From: Hydra vulgaris
Taxonomy: Eukaryota > Cnidaria > Hydrozoa > Anthoathecata > Hydridae
Direction of reading: 5' to 3'
Assembly (NCBI RefSeq): GCF_038396675.1
Contig: NC_088931.1
Coordinates: 71,626,001-71,690,000 of the forward strand
Length of the DNA: 64,000 bases
Shown here in pieces: positions 12,037 through 23,010 of the stretch. Made by a program: the position numbers and the translations under genes. Each line of letters starts with the position of its first letter. The stretch's first letter is position 1. The notes under the pieces are model-generated. The model made no database searches. It saw only the letters and a list, made by a program, of their open reading frames with translations, and had not been told where the DNA came from.

Positions 12037-15000
12037 ATGACTAACCCTAAAGGAAAACGCAGAGGAACTCGATATCTATTCTCAAAAAAATTTAGAAAAC
12101 ACGGTAAAAATCTAAAAAAGCAACTTTATTTTTATATTTAGTATTGAAAATAATGTATATATAAATATGTAAACTTGTGTATATATAAATATATATATAT
12201 ATATGTATGTATGTATATATATATATATGAATATAAATAAATATAAAAGTAAAAACACTCATCTAGTTTTTTCTTCAATAAATTTAGATAAGTGTTTTTA
12301 CTAATTTATTATTGCTTTATTCTTTAAGAACATTGATCGCACTTGTAGAATACATAGCATAATTTTTATAAATAAATATATTAACTAATTATAGGTGTCG
12401 AACATTTATCAACATACTTAAAAACTTATAAAGTTGGAGACATAGTTGATGTAAAGGTAATGATTTAACAAGGTTTCTTTTTTTCATAAATTTAAATTTT
12501 TAGGATTAAAGTTATTAAAAAAAGACTTTTTTTTGCTAGACAATCTTGGGCATATGCACCAAAGATAAAATTATTTTTAACTTAGCAAGAATTTATTTTA
12601 TTACCTTATCTATGATTAATGAGCAAAAAATTTATTTGTGCATAACTTTATCTAATTAGGATAATATAATACTCTTATTTATAAATAAAAAACAAAAATA
12701 TATAAAATAAGTTAAGAACTTAAATATAACATACATGTATTATGTTTAGCTGCCTTAATAATACAGGACCATTTATTTAAAAAATTCTAAAAATCTGAAA
12801 ATTTTTATTGCACATTTATATTAAAAAGTTTGATTAATAATGATGGTGTTATTGTTATATTTTTTTTAAGTGTAATACTATATTATAATAATAATTTATT
12901 GTTATGTGTACTGCTGCATTTTCTTCTGTCCCTTTTCTTATTACTTATACTTAAAAAGTTTGAGTTGATTAATTGTTATTTAAAACCTCGCTTAAAAAGG
13001 AAACCCATTAAAAATTAGAGACCTATATTTGTTGATTTTTAAAGCACTTTTTTTTATAGATATTAACTTTTTTGTTATTTGTTAAGCGTGTACAAATTTG
13101 TTTGCGCATTAGTTTTATTATTTACCAATAACTAAAATACATTGGTTTAAAAAAAGCTGTTCTAATTAGTATTATGCATTTTAATTTAAACTTATCATTC
13201 ATGTTTTTTTAAGACTATATTTTAGATTAAAAGAATTATTTTAAATAGGGAAATGGTGCCATTCAAAAAGGTATGCCATACAAGTTTTACCATGGAAAGA
13301 CAGGAAGAGTTTTTAATGTTACTAAAAGTGCAGTTGGAGTAGTTGTAAACAAGCAATTAGGGTATGCAATACAAATGTTTAAAAGTATTTTTTACCAAAT
13401 CGAAATTATTTATCGATAACAAGTAAAATTTTTGTTTTTTAAAATAATTGTAATGTTTAAACTAATAAAGTAATTTTTTGTTGTTTTATAATTAACTTCA
13501 ATTATTCAATTAATTTTTTACTGTGTTTTTGTTGTTTTAATGGTTTTGTTTTATGCTAGGAACCGAATACTTCCAAAGAAAATCAATGTTCGTATTGAAC
13601 ATGTCAAACATTCTAAATGCCGAGATGATTTTCTAAGGTATTGTTTTAATCTAATTTTTGAAAATTTTTTTCTATTATTGGTTGTGAGATGATTAAAATA
13701 ATTAAACTACTTTGCATTGATTCACAAAGATATCAAGTGTATTTCGATTTGGATTCATTTGTTAGACTTAACCTCTTCCCAGCCATGTTTCAAAGTTATG
13801 GGTTTTATATGACTTCTCTTGAATATCATTCATGTATTAAAGTCACTATTATTTAAAAAAAAAATTTTCTATAGATTAAAGGATGAGGAATCTTATAGAA
13901 TGGGGAGCCTTTTTAACATTTATACAAAATTTCTTAATTCTCAGCATTAAAAAACTTTAAATTAAAGTTAAACTTAGAAAAAATAAAATTAGTATTATTA
14001 TTAAAGAAAAAAGCCTTTTTTTTTGAAAAGTTTCCTTGTTAAAAAAGCAAGTATAGCCTTTTATTGCAATTAAGTATGGAAAATAACTTGATTTGAGTTT
14101 TTAGTATATTGTTAAATTAATATTAGCATTGTTTGATTAATTGATAATTTGCAGTCATTCTAACTTTATTAATTTATTTTATTCTTGTTGATTTAATTAA
14201 ATTTAGGACTCTCAAGTTTGTTTTCACAAATTTAAAATTTAACGATACTATTCTTTGAAAATAATGAGTTTTATAGTGATTTAATGGTCTTTCTTTGCAA
14301 AACAGTGTTTTATACTTTTATACATTATAAGTATTTTATACTTTTATACATTTTAAGTATTTTATACTTTTATACATTTTAAGTCGTTTGGATAGTGATT
14401 ACTTTAGTTATTTTGGTGTGTCAGATTGCTCAAAATTTTCTCCCATGTTTTCTTATAAATTAACAAGCCATTGCAGTTAATTTTTGAACAAATGTTAAAT
14501 TTCTTTCATATATATTAAAAGTGAAATTGTAGAAATTTACATACAACATTCAATAATGCAGCTTTTTTTTTTCTTTTTTTTTAAATCCTAAAGAAACTTT
14601 AAATTTTGTGGTTTCCTTTTAAGTAATATATATTATGTTGGTCTAATACCTCCTTATTACTAATTACATATTTGAATGTGTTAAATTATGTTTGCATTGT
14701 AAACTTTTTTAAAAGTTGCTTTAAAATAGATATGCATATGGCTAATGTTTGTCTGTTAGTATCTGACCTTTGAACTCCAGCCTTGTCATGCAGTAGTTAA
14801 TGCTCAAATACTTATTTTTTGAGTATTGTTGTTATTATTTGCTTCTTTATTTGTTTTTTGTTTTTTTTTTTAGTTTACCTTCAAATTCCAGATCATATCA
14901 TTTAATTTTTTACGTTTTTAAATAGTATTATTTCTGTATTTATTGGATTTTTTTTCTTTTTCTTTAGACGTGTTAAAGAGAATGAGGTTAAGAAAAGGGC

Positions 15001-16054
15001 TGCTAAAGCAACGGGAGCTAAAGTTGACTGCAGGAGACAAGTAAATTTAAATTTTTCTAATTAAATGATCTTATGTGGTTGGTACCTAAATTTTATTGCA
15101 ATAAAAGTGTTTACTTTGAATATTTCTAGTATTGATGACCAGTTATGTTTAGTATTGAGGACCAGTTATGCCTGTGTATTCATGTCTTATAAGTTAATTG
15201 ATTTACAAATTTTATTTGTATTTATATATCTAGTTGTGTTATGTTTTCCATAATTTGCATTCTGAGTATTGATTCAACTTGAAGTAGGAAGTTTAACATG
15301 ACATTTATTACAAACAATGATGAAAAAACACTTCTTAAAGAATTCTATTGGACAGTGCCAGAAATGGCAGAACCTACTGTCTTGAGTAGATCTTTTTATG
15401 AAGATGTTTTGCATAATTTGCAGTCTGAGTTTTGATTCAACTTTAAGTAGGAAGTTTAACATGACATTTATTACAAACAATGATGAAAAAACACTTCTTA
15501 AAGAATTCTATTGGACAGTGCCAGAAATGGCAGAACCTACTGTCTTGAGCAGATCTTTTTATGAAGATGTTTTGCATAATTTGCAGTCTGAGTTTTGATT
15601 CAACTTTAAGTAGGAAGTTTAACATGACATTTATTACAAACAATGATGAAAAAACACTTCTTAAAGAATTCTATTGGACAGTGCCAGAAATGGCAGAACC
15701 TACTGTCTTGAGTAGATCTTTTTATGACGATGTTTTGCGTAATGCAGTCTGAGTCTTGTATGGTTTAGATCAGTGATATTTTAAATCCTGTAGTAGCAAT
15801 ACGTGTATATAAATCCATCTTGTAACGTGTGTACATAGAGCTAATATTAGCTCTATAGTTTTAATCTTTTTTGGTTGGTTTTTGGTTTTAATCTTTTATT
15901 TAATGTTTTTTTCTCCACTTTCAGTGTTATAATCATATTTTGATTGACTTTTTTTTCTTGTTAGCCCGTATTGCCGCGTGAAGCTCACTTCGTTTCATCA
16001 AAGAATAACACACCAGTTTTGGTCGAACCCATTCCATATGAATTTATTATTTAG
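12037..16054 (+). CDS. RPL21: Ribosomal protein eL21 (RPL21), six coding exons
   Basis: Coding exons are 12037-12103, 12395-12456, 13249-13361, 13560-13637, 14968-15040 and 15965-16054 (TAG). They total 483 bases, 160 residues plus stop, the same length as the human protein. All five introns begin GT and end AG and every phase joins. The product starts [19 protein letters not shown] and contains [52 protein letters not shown] and the hallmark C-terminus PREAHFV...EPIPYEF. eL21 is a structural component of the large cytosolic ribosomal subunit near the central protuberance. The ATG at 12037 is chosen because the protein starts there in all eukaryotes. Introns are 291, 792, 198, 1330 and 924 bp; the last contains a threefold 163-bp repeat. 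The gene shows no lesion and is very probably the functional copy: a processed pseudogene would lack introns. Confidence 0.97.
12160..12360. repeat. Microsatellite-linked repeat in RPL21 intron 1
   Basis: Intron 1 holds short TA/TATG runs (12180-12240) followed by TCTTTAAGAACATTGATCGC (12321 on), which resembles the segment between two TA arrays near 3590. The combination looks like one dispersed repeat family with a TA array inside it. Confidence 0.5.
13768..13975. repeat. Dispersed repeat copy in RPL21 intron 4
   Basis: Ordered blocks (ACCTCTTCCCAGCC; GGGTTTTATATGACTTC; AGGATGAGGAATCT; CATTTATACAAAATTTCTTA) recur in the same order and strand at 22738-23010 as ACCTCTTTCCAGCC, GGTTTATATGGCTTC, GGGATGAAGAATCT and ACTTTTATACATAAATTTTT. 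Identity is partial, so these are old copies of an interspersed repeat of unknown class. Confidence 0.6.
14307..14384. repeat. Three-copy 26-bp tandem repeat in RPL21 intron 4
   Basis: The unit GTATTTTATACTTTTATACA plus TTTTAA is repeated three times with one or two differences. It lies well away from the splice sites. Confidence 0.8.
15240..15755 (+). repeat. Threefold 163-bp tandem repeat in RPL21 intron 5
   Basis: The marker TAATTTGCA(T/G)TCTGAG starts at 15251, 15414 and 15577, and a trimmed version at 15740, giving a period of exactly 163 bp. The copies differ at only a few positions, so amplification is recent. Short open frames running through each unit ([20 protein letters not shown]) repeat because the unit does; no homology or start context suggests they are translated. 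Confidence 0.95.
15310..15756 (+). ncRNA. Candidate tandem intron-encoded box C/D-like RNAs (x3)
   Basis: Each repeat unit has a box C match ATGATGA (15317-15323, 15480-15486, 15643-15649) and, 101 bases further on, a box D match CTGA (15425-15428, 15588-15591, 15749-15752; the last spacing is 2 bases shorter). In units 1 and 2 AAAC just upstream of box C can pair with GTTT just after box D, the short terminal stem such RNAs need; unit 3 has GTCT and pairs poorly. Between the boxes GACAGT and ACTGTC (15351-15356, 15376-15381) can pair, with an inner GCCA/TGGC hairpin. Vertebrate RPL21 introns host snoRNAs, so the location is apt. I could not match a guide sequence to rRNA, and the size (~120 nt) is at the long end for the class. 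Confidence 0.35.
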
Positions 16055-16189
16055 AATATATGTTCATATGGCAGAATATATATCGAAAAATGTCTCTTAT
16101 TTTGTTCGTTTGTTGCAAAATACGTTTAAAAAAAAAGTTATCCAACTGTTTTTTGGTTAATGGTCTCTAAAAAGAGAACTTAGCAATCA

Positions 16190-16195
16190 AATAAA
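16190..16195 (+). terminator. RPL21 polyadenylation signal
   Basis: AATAAA lies 136 bases after the stop codon, a usual 3' UTR length for a ribosomal-protein mRNA. Cleavage would be expected about 15-25 bases downstream. Confidence 0.7.
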
Positions 16196-16224
16196 AATAT
16201 TCTTTTTGATATAAAATGGTCTTA

Positions 16225-16300
16225 TTATATAGTAGGGGTGTTCAAAAAAATAAAATTTTTAAAACGCGAATATATAGGAAACCAAATATTAAAAAAATTA
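16225..16300 (+). repeat. Dispersed repeat terminus (copy A)
   Basis: GGTGTTCAAAAAAATAAAAT, then AAAACGCGAATA and GGAAACCAAAT, recurs inverted at about 27470-27550 (reverse complement GAGTTCAAAAAAATATAATT, AAAACGCGAATAC, AAGAAACCATAT). A looser version of the GGGGTGT-CCAAAAAAAA start occurs at 39370. Confidence 0.55.
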
Positions 16301-16785
16301 CAAAAGTATCGACATTTACCTTTAAGCGGCAAAACACCTCGATAAATGCTCCAAATAGTTCCTAAATTATTTGAGTTCGAGCGCTAATCAATCTCACTAT
16401 TTTGTAAAAATTTTTCTTGGGGTCATTCAAGTCTTTTTTTAGATAGTTGTGTATCTAGACTTGCAAGCCATTGGTAAATAGGTGGCTGGATAGCCACAAA
16501 AAAAAACACAAAACTAGCTGAGGCTGGCTAGCCGGCTGAAAGTGAAAAATATCCTCTCTTGTTTTTAGTTATTACTTATAGCGTAGTTTTTATTTCTAGA
16601 AGTAGTAATTTCTTCGCAGTTGGATGATTTTCTAAAACAATGATTTTAATTGAACATCATAATGGTTTTAATTGAACAACATAAACATTTAATTGAACAA
16701 CCCTTTTGGTCAATTACATGTTTGTTTAATATTTGATTAATTAAAATTAGCTTTATTATTTAACATTTTATTTATATCATAACTT
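16301..16785. other. Flank of an old hAT relic
   Basis: There is no gene. A short stretch near 16480-16540 is unusually rich in GGCTGG/GGCTAGCC motifs. Three near-identical ATTGAACA(AC/TC)ATAA phrases occur at 16645-16700. Confidence 0.4.
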
Positions 16786-17109
16786 TTATTTATTTAGCTT
16801 ACCATCTTTTAGTAGTTTATTGTCATTTTTATCAACTGCATTGTTAATAGCTGAATTTGAATTTGAACTTTCTGCAAAACTTGATAAAGTCTCTAAAAAT
16901 ATATCAGTTGCATCATTATTGGGAAAGATGGATTTAACTGCTCGATCTAACAAACATGATAAATTGGCTGTTTTTGACAGTTTCAGACGCTGTTCTAATT
17001 TTGAGCTACAAGCTAATTTAAGCTTTTTTATCACAGGTAAATAGTTAGAAGATACCTGGAGGAGTGATGCAACTTTTAGTGTTGTGACCAAAACTAAAAA
17101 TTGTAACTA

Positions 17110-17525
17110 ACTTAACTTAAAAAACCGTAACTAAAATTACCCGACTAACTTTTTAGTCTAACTAAATTTAGTTGACTAACTTTTCAGCGTAACCAAAATT
17201 AGTCGACTAACTTTTTAGCGTAAATAAACTAGTCGACTAACTTTTTAGTCTAACTAAGTTTAGTCGACTAACTTTTTCGTCTAACTAAATTTAGTCGACT
17301 AACTTTTTAGTCTAACTAAAATTAGTCGACTAACTTTTTAGTCTAACTAAATTTAGTCGACTAAGTTTTTAGTCTAACTAAATTTAGTCGACTAACTTTT
17401 TTGCGTAACTAAAATTAGTCGACTAACTTTTTAGCGTAAATAAATTAGTCGACTAACTTTTTAGTCTAATTGAATTTAGTCGACTAACTTTTTAGTCTAA
17501 CTAAATTTAGTCGACTAAGTTTTTA
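17110..17525 (+). repeat. Left subterminal tandem array (31-bp unit, ~13 copies)
   Basis: The unit is TTTAGTCGACTAACTTTTTA followed by GTCTAACTAAA, with GCGT/GTCT variants. Each unit has the palindromic core TTAGTCGACTAA. Confidence 0.93.
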
Positions 17526-17954
17526 ATTTGCGAAAAATATATTGTTACTTTTACCCAAAAAATACTTTTTTTAAATCTTGTTATGTGTTAGTTGTGAAGT
17601 GGTTTGAGCGTCATTTTTTTAATAACAAATTGCTGTAAGTTACAATTTAGATCTCCATGGCATTTTCAAAGTTGATTTTTAGAGTTTTTCAAGTTTTTGG
17701 AGAAGACTTTTTTTTCTCAACTTTGCGAGATATACACTTGGAGTTTTGTAATAGTAAAAAAACTGTATCCAATTACTCCCCCTTATTATTAAGTATTTGT
17801 TTTAAATTTTAATGAAAAGCGGTTTAAATCTGGATTTTTTCAATTTCTAATTAAAATGAATCATAAACTATTAGAAAAAACAATGGTGCCATATTTTTGA
17901 AAGGTGTTGTATGCAGAAGCTTTTTCGGATTTCTTTTATATAATACCAGCAATC

Positions 17955-18375
17955 ATTTTTTGGTAATCCTGCAGTTAAGTGGCCTAAAATAATTCTATTT
18001 TTTCGCTTGTTGCGCTCTCGTCAGAGGATGCTTTTTAAACATTAGAAATATTAAGTGAAATAATAATAATAAAAAAAGATGCTGCCCCATGCCAAACCCT
18101 TAGTTGATGTAGCAGCACTTCCTTGTAGCAACAGGCTATAATATAGTCGATGTAGCAGCACTCCCTTGTAGCAACAGGCTATAAGATAGTCGATGTAGCA
18201 GCACTCCCTTGTAGCAGCAGGCTATAAGATAGTCGATGTATGTACTGAAGCCAATAAATATTCCTTTTGTTTATATTAAAAAGTCACTACTTTGAGCAAG
18301 TCTTTACACGAAAGTGCAACAAGCGAAAAAATAAAATTATTTTAGGCCGCTTAACTGCAGGATTACCCATTTTTT
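17955..18375. repeat. Fold-back element with internal 43-bp tandem repeats
   Basis: The ends are ~65-bp inverted copies: GGTAATCCTGCAGTTAAGTG...TTCGCTTGTTGC at 17961-18012 and its reverse complement at 18315-18367. The interior contains three copies of a 43-bp unit (starts at 18102, 18145 and 18188, partial at 18231) beginning AGTCGATGTAGCAGCACTCC. No coding capacity; MITE-like. Confidence 0.85.
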
Positions 18376-18461
18376 GAGGTAATAGTACCTAATTTATTTT
18401 GTTCTACACTCATAAAACGCAGTTTTTACAGTGACGACAATATGATTGTAATTGTTAGTAA

Positions 18462-18553
18462 CAATTACACAATATAGAAATAATAAAAAACATTAATTGC
18501 GTATAATTTGTTACGCAATTAATGTTTTTTATTATTTATATATTGTGTAATTG
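18462..18553. repeat. Near-perfect 92-bp palindrome
   Basis: Left arm CAATTACACAATATA then AATAATAAAAAACATTAATT and GCGTA; the right arm is its inverted copy with one or two mismatches and an 8-base loop. Confidence 0.92.
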
Positions 18554-18990
18554 AATATATATCTTGTTCAACTCTCAGTTTTGTTTTTTATTTAAAATTA
18601 TTATTTAAATGCTAATAACTAATTATGTATTCGGTATAAAAAATCAGCTGTTTTTGGCAGAGTTGTTCTACTAACAAACCAATTTTTATTTAATTCAATA
18701 AAAGAAAATGTGGGGCAATACTAGGTACAAAAAAAACATTTTTATTACCTAATTGTCACAAATTATAGTACGTATTTTAAATTTCTTAAAAACATTAAAC
18801 TTTAATGAATGTCTTTAAGTTGATTTATTTGTCTAAGTTTATATTATGTTCATATAATTTCTCAACACAACAAAATTTAAGGAATGTTGTAACTGACACC
18901 TCAAAGTAATGGTTTCCCGCTATATATTAGATAAACCGTTATTCTCAAAAATATATTTAAATTTACTTTAAGAAATTGCATTTTTAAACT

Positions 18991-20773
18991 ATGTCGAAAA
19001 ATAATACGTTTTCTCCGATTGAATATGCTGCTCCAATATCTGATTTGATGAATCTGATGAAGAAAAGATTGGATAAAAGAAAGACTATAGATGAACAAAA
19101 CCCTGCAAATCATAACGATAGCGAAACAAGTTCAAGTTTTTCATCCGGTCAAACAGAAATTGAAGTTGATACTCAGTCCATTGAAGAAGCAGCTAAAACT
19201 ACATACGAATATTACTCAATCGAGGAGGAAACATCAAAATGGATATGCAATCAATGTAATAGTAACAGACCTAAAAAGTACTCTTGTAAAACATCAAAGA
19301 GTATATTAGATTACCATCTTGAACATGATCACGAAATAATAACGCCGAAAAAAAAACGAACTATGAGTGGCTTGTCAAAAGAAGTTAGCGATAAGATTGG
19401 TAGAGCTCTTTTAATTTTCATTATTGCCTGTTGTCTTCCATTTATGTTGGTAGAAAGTAATGCATTTAAAGAATTTGTTTTGTGTTTAAATCCAAAGTAT
19501 AAAGTGCCTTGCCGAAAAAAGTTAAAATCTTTTTTAACTGATTTATATCGAGAAAAAGTTGAACTTTTGAAATCAAAATTGTTATCAATTAAAGTTTTAT
19601 TTATTACTACTGACGGATGGACGTCTTGTCAAAACTATAGTTACATATCTGCAACTGCACATTTCATTTCTGACAAAACAAATTTTATCAGTTTTTGTTT
19701 GGGCTTTGCATACCTTAATGGCCGCCATGATACAGATAATTTAAAAGAGGCTTTGCTAAAAATTGTAGAAAAGTCTAAAGTGGATGATAAAATATTGAGT
19801 ATAGTATCAGACAACGTCAGTAACGTACGTAACTGTCTAAATTCTTTAAAAGTTTGTTTAAACATTCAACCAATAAGATGCGTGGGACATGTTTTGCAAT
19901 TAGTTGTTAAAAATGTCATAGATTTAGTTGAAGAAGGTGAAAAAGATAGTTCGTCTAAATTCTTTTTCATTGCAAGAACATTAACTAAGTGCAGGAAAAT
20001 TGTTACATCTTTCAATCATTGAAAGGAAAAGTCAAATACGACAAGGTGTCGAAAAAAATCACATACTTCATTTGATTCAAGATGTGAAAACTCGTTGGCA
20101 CTCTACGTTTCTCATGGCAGAGCGAATGTTTAAGCTTCACTTCTACGTAAAAGATATCTTTAATTCGAAACAACAATACAAAGATATGAGAAAATATTTA
20201 CTCGGTGAAGATGAAATGATTAACAAACTTACAAAGATTCATATGAATTAGAGAATAATTCCTTTTTATTGTGTGTCACTTTTTTGGATCCAAATTATAA
20301 AAGTTTTCAATACTTTGAAAAGTACGAAAAAAAGAAACATTTAAAAATTGTGAAAGAATTTTTGTCAGATTTTTATCTCGCAAAAAGAGTTGGTAAAATA
20401 ATTTCAATTAAAAAGGTGACAAAGGAATCAAAAAAATTTAAGTTGTCATTTGAGGATGAAGAAGATGATTCCGGAAGTGATAGTGACAAAAATGTAACCT
20501 TAGATTTAAGAATAGAAGAAATCTGTGAATATATAAGATTGTCAGTGCACGAACAAAATGTTTTAGAGTTTTGGCATCAAAATCAATGTTTTTCCAATAT
20601 TGTATTGCATTTCAACGATGATTTTATGTACACCTGCTACCAGTGCACCAAGTGAGCGCCTTTTTTCTGACGCATTAAACAATTTGTATGCTAAGCGAAA
20701 CAGGATGACGGCTGAATGTTTTCAAATGTTGATGTTTTTGTACGAAAATTTGGAATTTTTTAATTTGGTTTAA
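18991..20773 (+). pseudogene. BED-finger hAT transposase of the 9.26-kb element
   Basis: The first frame (18991-20022, 343 codons) has a BED-type finger (WICNQCNSNRPKKYSC...HLEHDHE, C-x2-C and H-x4-H) and the N-terminal catalytic region VLFITTDGWTSCQNYSYIS, then IVSDNVSNVRNCLNSL (second Asp) and IRCVGHVLQLVVKN. A frameshift near 20015 leads into IQDVKTRWHSTFLMAERMF. A gap and stop near 20250 then lead to CVTFLDPNYKSFQYF. Another shift near 20640 reaches the hATC dimerisation block TPATSAPSERLFSDALNNLY...KRNRMTAE, ending TAA at 20773. The segment between TRWHS and LDPNYK is shorter than in active hATs, so an internal deletion is likely. AATAAA follows at 20852. Family assignment is secure; function is lost. 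Confidence 0.9.
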
Positions 20774-22481
20774 AATTGGTGCAATTTAATCAATGTAATA
20801 CGGAAATATCTTGTTGTAATAATTATTTTTGAATTTATTTTATTGTTCTTAAATAAAAACTATTAAATTTAGAACTTGAACTGTTTTGTTTTAAAAACAA
20901 TCAATCAAGGTTGCAACATGTTTAAAAAATGATTTTATAAAGTTGTTGCTCTCATGTTTGGGGCGGGGGGACCCCAGAAACTTGAGGGCTTTTATGTTTC
21001 CAGGCTACAATCATCGCAATTTTTTGCAAAGTATCATTATCCGATTTTCAATTTTTTTTTTAGAAAAACCAATTGCTTAATTAGACTATAAAACTAAGTG
21101 CAAAATATGAACGTTGCAAGTCTTCCCGATTCTATGTTATTTAAATTTAATTTTTTTACATTTGTAAATGTATTTTACATTTTCATGTATTAATTACGAC
21201 CCACCCAAGTTTATATTTCATAATGAATGCATTCATTAACCTTACCTTTTCTTTATAATTCTACAAAAAATGGCGTCTCAAATGCGGTTTAATAAAGTTG
21301 ATATTTCAAACTTACTTTTTAAATAAGATTGCTTCTAGCTAACTTTAGATCTTACTTTTCACGCTAAAACTCTTATTTTCTAACAAACTATCTACTCCAG
21401 CTTGAAGCAATTTAAAGCCAAAAATTGCTGCTGCCTAGTATACAGCCATAATTAATATAATTAAATGAGTTTATATACGACTAAAAATTAAATTTTTGAT
21501 ACCAAAAAAAATACATTATTTTGGGAAAAATATATCGTAACTTAATTTTTTTTTAACAAAAAGTGAAAATGTACTTTAAAATGATATATATTCTGCATTT
21601 TTTAAGTAATTAAAAAGTGATAAGAAATTTTCTGGTTTGATAAAGTGACCGCAGTAATTTATTAGCATGTGTATCTTATTTTACAGTTATTAAAAACGAT
21701 TTAAATGCTATTAAATGTCTTGCATTTTAAAAACTTTATTAATACGTTTAACATTTGGTATGCATTTTTGAACAAATAAGTTGCCGAAGCTTAAATGTAC
21801 TTAAGTTGTACAAAACATAACCTAAATACGCCAACCAATTTAAGCGCAATTCCGTGCTTATTTGCCCGTACGTTAAAAAAATGAGAAAATGTTAAAGTTT
21901 TAATTATGAATGTAATGATAGCGTTGCATATATAAGCTTTCGCATTAAATGACAAGCTTGTTGAGAAAAATGATGGAAGTTAGCGTTAATAAATTGGTTC
22001 TTCTTATCGCTGATATGAAATTAAATATTTAGAGACTAAGTATATTCGTGATGAGGTGGTAAGTTGAAAACTGCCGTAAGAAGAACTGCCGATTAAAAAT
22101 TATACTTGCTGAGTATAAAAATATATAACTTGATTGCTGAGATTTGCTAATAATTATAATAACATCTTAATTTGCCGAATGATCAAACTAAATATCGGTA
22201 ATAGCATGACCTATAAGAGATGGACGTGCAACCTTTTTTTGCGAACCATGCTCATTGCGCATTGTTACAAATCTCTTGTTTTAAACAATAGAAATTAAAT
22301 TATAAAGTCTGTCGGATTCGTCGAAAACCTTTGGTCTCGTCTAACTAGTTACATCAACTTCCTTTTAGTTGTTCAAGATAACAGCAATAGATAGCGATTC
22401 CACGGCTTCCACGATTCAACGAAAAACATTTGACGTTTGACAAAAAACACGTAACTTTCATGAACTTTACTCTCTTATATC
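20774..22481. other. Interior of the hAT element, no gene recognised
   Basis: There are only short frames on either strand. AATAAA at 20852-20857 could serve the transposase. A G-run (GGGGCGGGGGG, ~20959) is the only compositional oddity. Confidence 0.5.
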
Positions 22482-22683
22482 TTTTTTTTTTTTTGTGTGT
22501 GTGATTATTTTAGGTGCTCCCAGAAGTCCTAACGGTCTTATCACAGAGCACCGCGGGAGAGCATTTAATAAAAAGTTCACGCCTCCTTCCGTACCAATGT
22601 CGTTATTTGGGCTAGAGCTTGCGTCGGACCTAGGACCTCTGGGTTCTGAGCCAGAACTCTAATTATTGCGCCACGGCTGCTCA
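22482..22683 (-). mobile_element. tRNA-derived SINE, full-length, minus strand
   Basis: Read on the minus strand it begins GAGCAGCCGTGGCGCAATAA (A-box region TGGCGCAATAATTAGAG), has a weakened B-box (GGTCCGACGC), then the family body ACGGAAGGAGGCGTGAAC and AAGACCGTTAGGACTTCTGG, and ends in an A-rich tail (T run on the plus strand at 22482-22495). The body matches the copies at 37370 and 46986. RNA polymerase III transcription from the tRNA-like head and LINE-driven retrotransposition are expected for the class. Confidence 0.85.
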
Positions 22684-22737
22684 GTCTTTTTGTATGCTTA
22701 AGCAAACACCTTGAGGTTTTTTGCATCAATTAGTGTT

Positions 22738-23010
22738 ACTCAACCTCTTTCCAGCCTTATATAGAAAGTACTATGGTTTATATGGCTTCATTTAAATCTT
22801 ATACATATCTTAAGACCACTTTTAAGAAAATAGCTTGAGGCGGGAACGTTTTTTTAAAACAAAGCTTTTGGAGGTTAGGATTCCTTAGTACCAAAACACA
22901 TCCAATTTTTATAAAACTAACCGTATATATTAAAAAAGGGATGAAGAATCTAATGGAATGTGGACACTTTTTAACTTTTATACATAAATTTTTAGTTCTT
23001 AGCGTTTCAA
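22738..23010. repeat. Dispersed repeat, second copy
   Basis: This shares a series of ordered blocks with RPL21 intron 4 (13768-13975); see that entry. It directly follows the SINE head. Confidence 0.6.

Noticed and set aside
12457..14967. Box C/D RNAs in RPL21 introns 2-4
   Set aside because: Scattered TGATG and CTGA matches occur but not with correct order, spacing and adjoining stem.
15398..15752. Repeated ~45-codon frames in RPL21 intron 5 on both strands
   Set aside because: They repeat only because the 163-bp unit does, lie between splice sites of an intact gene, and match no known protein.
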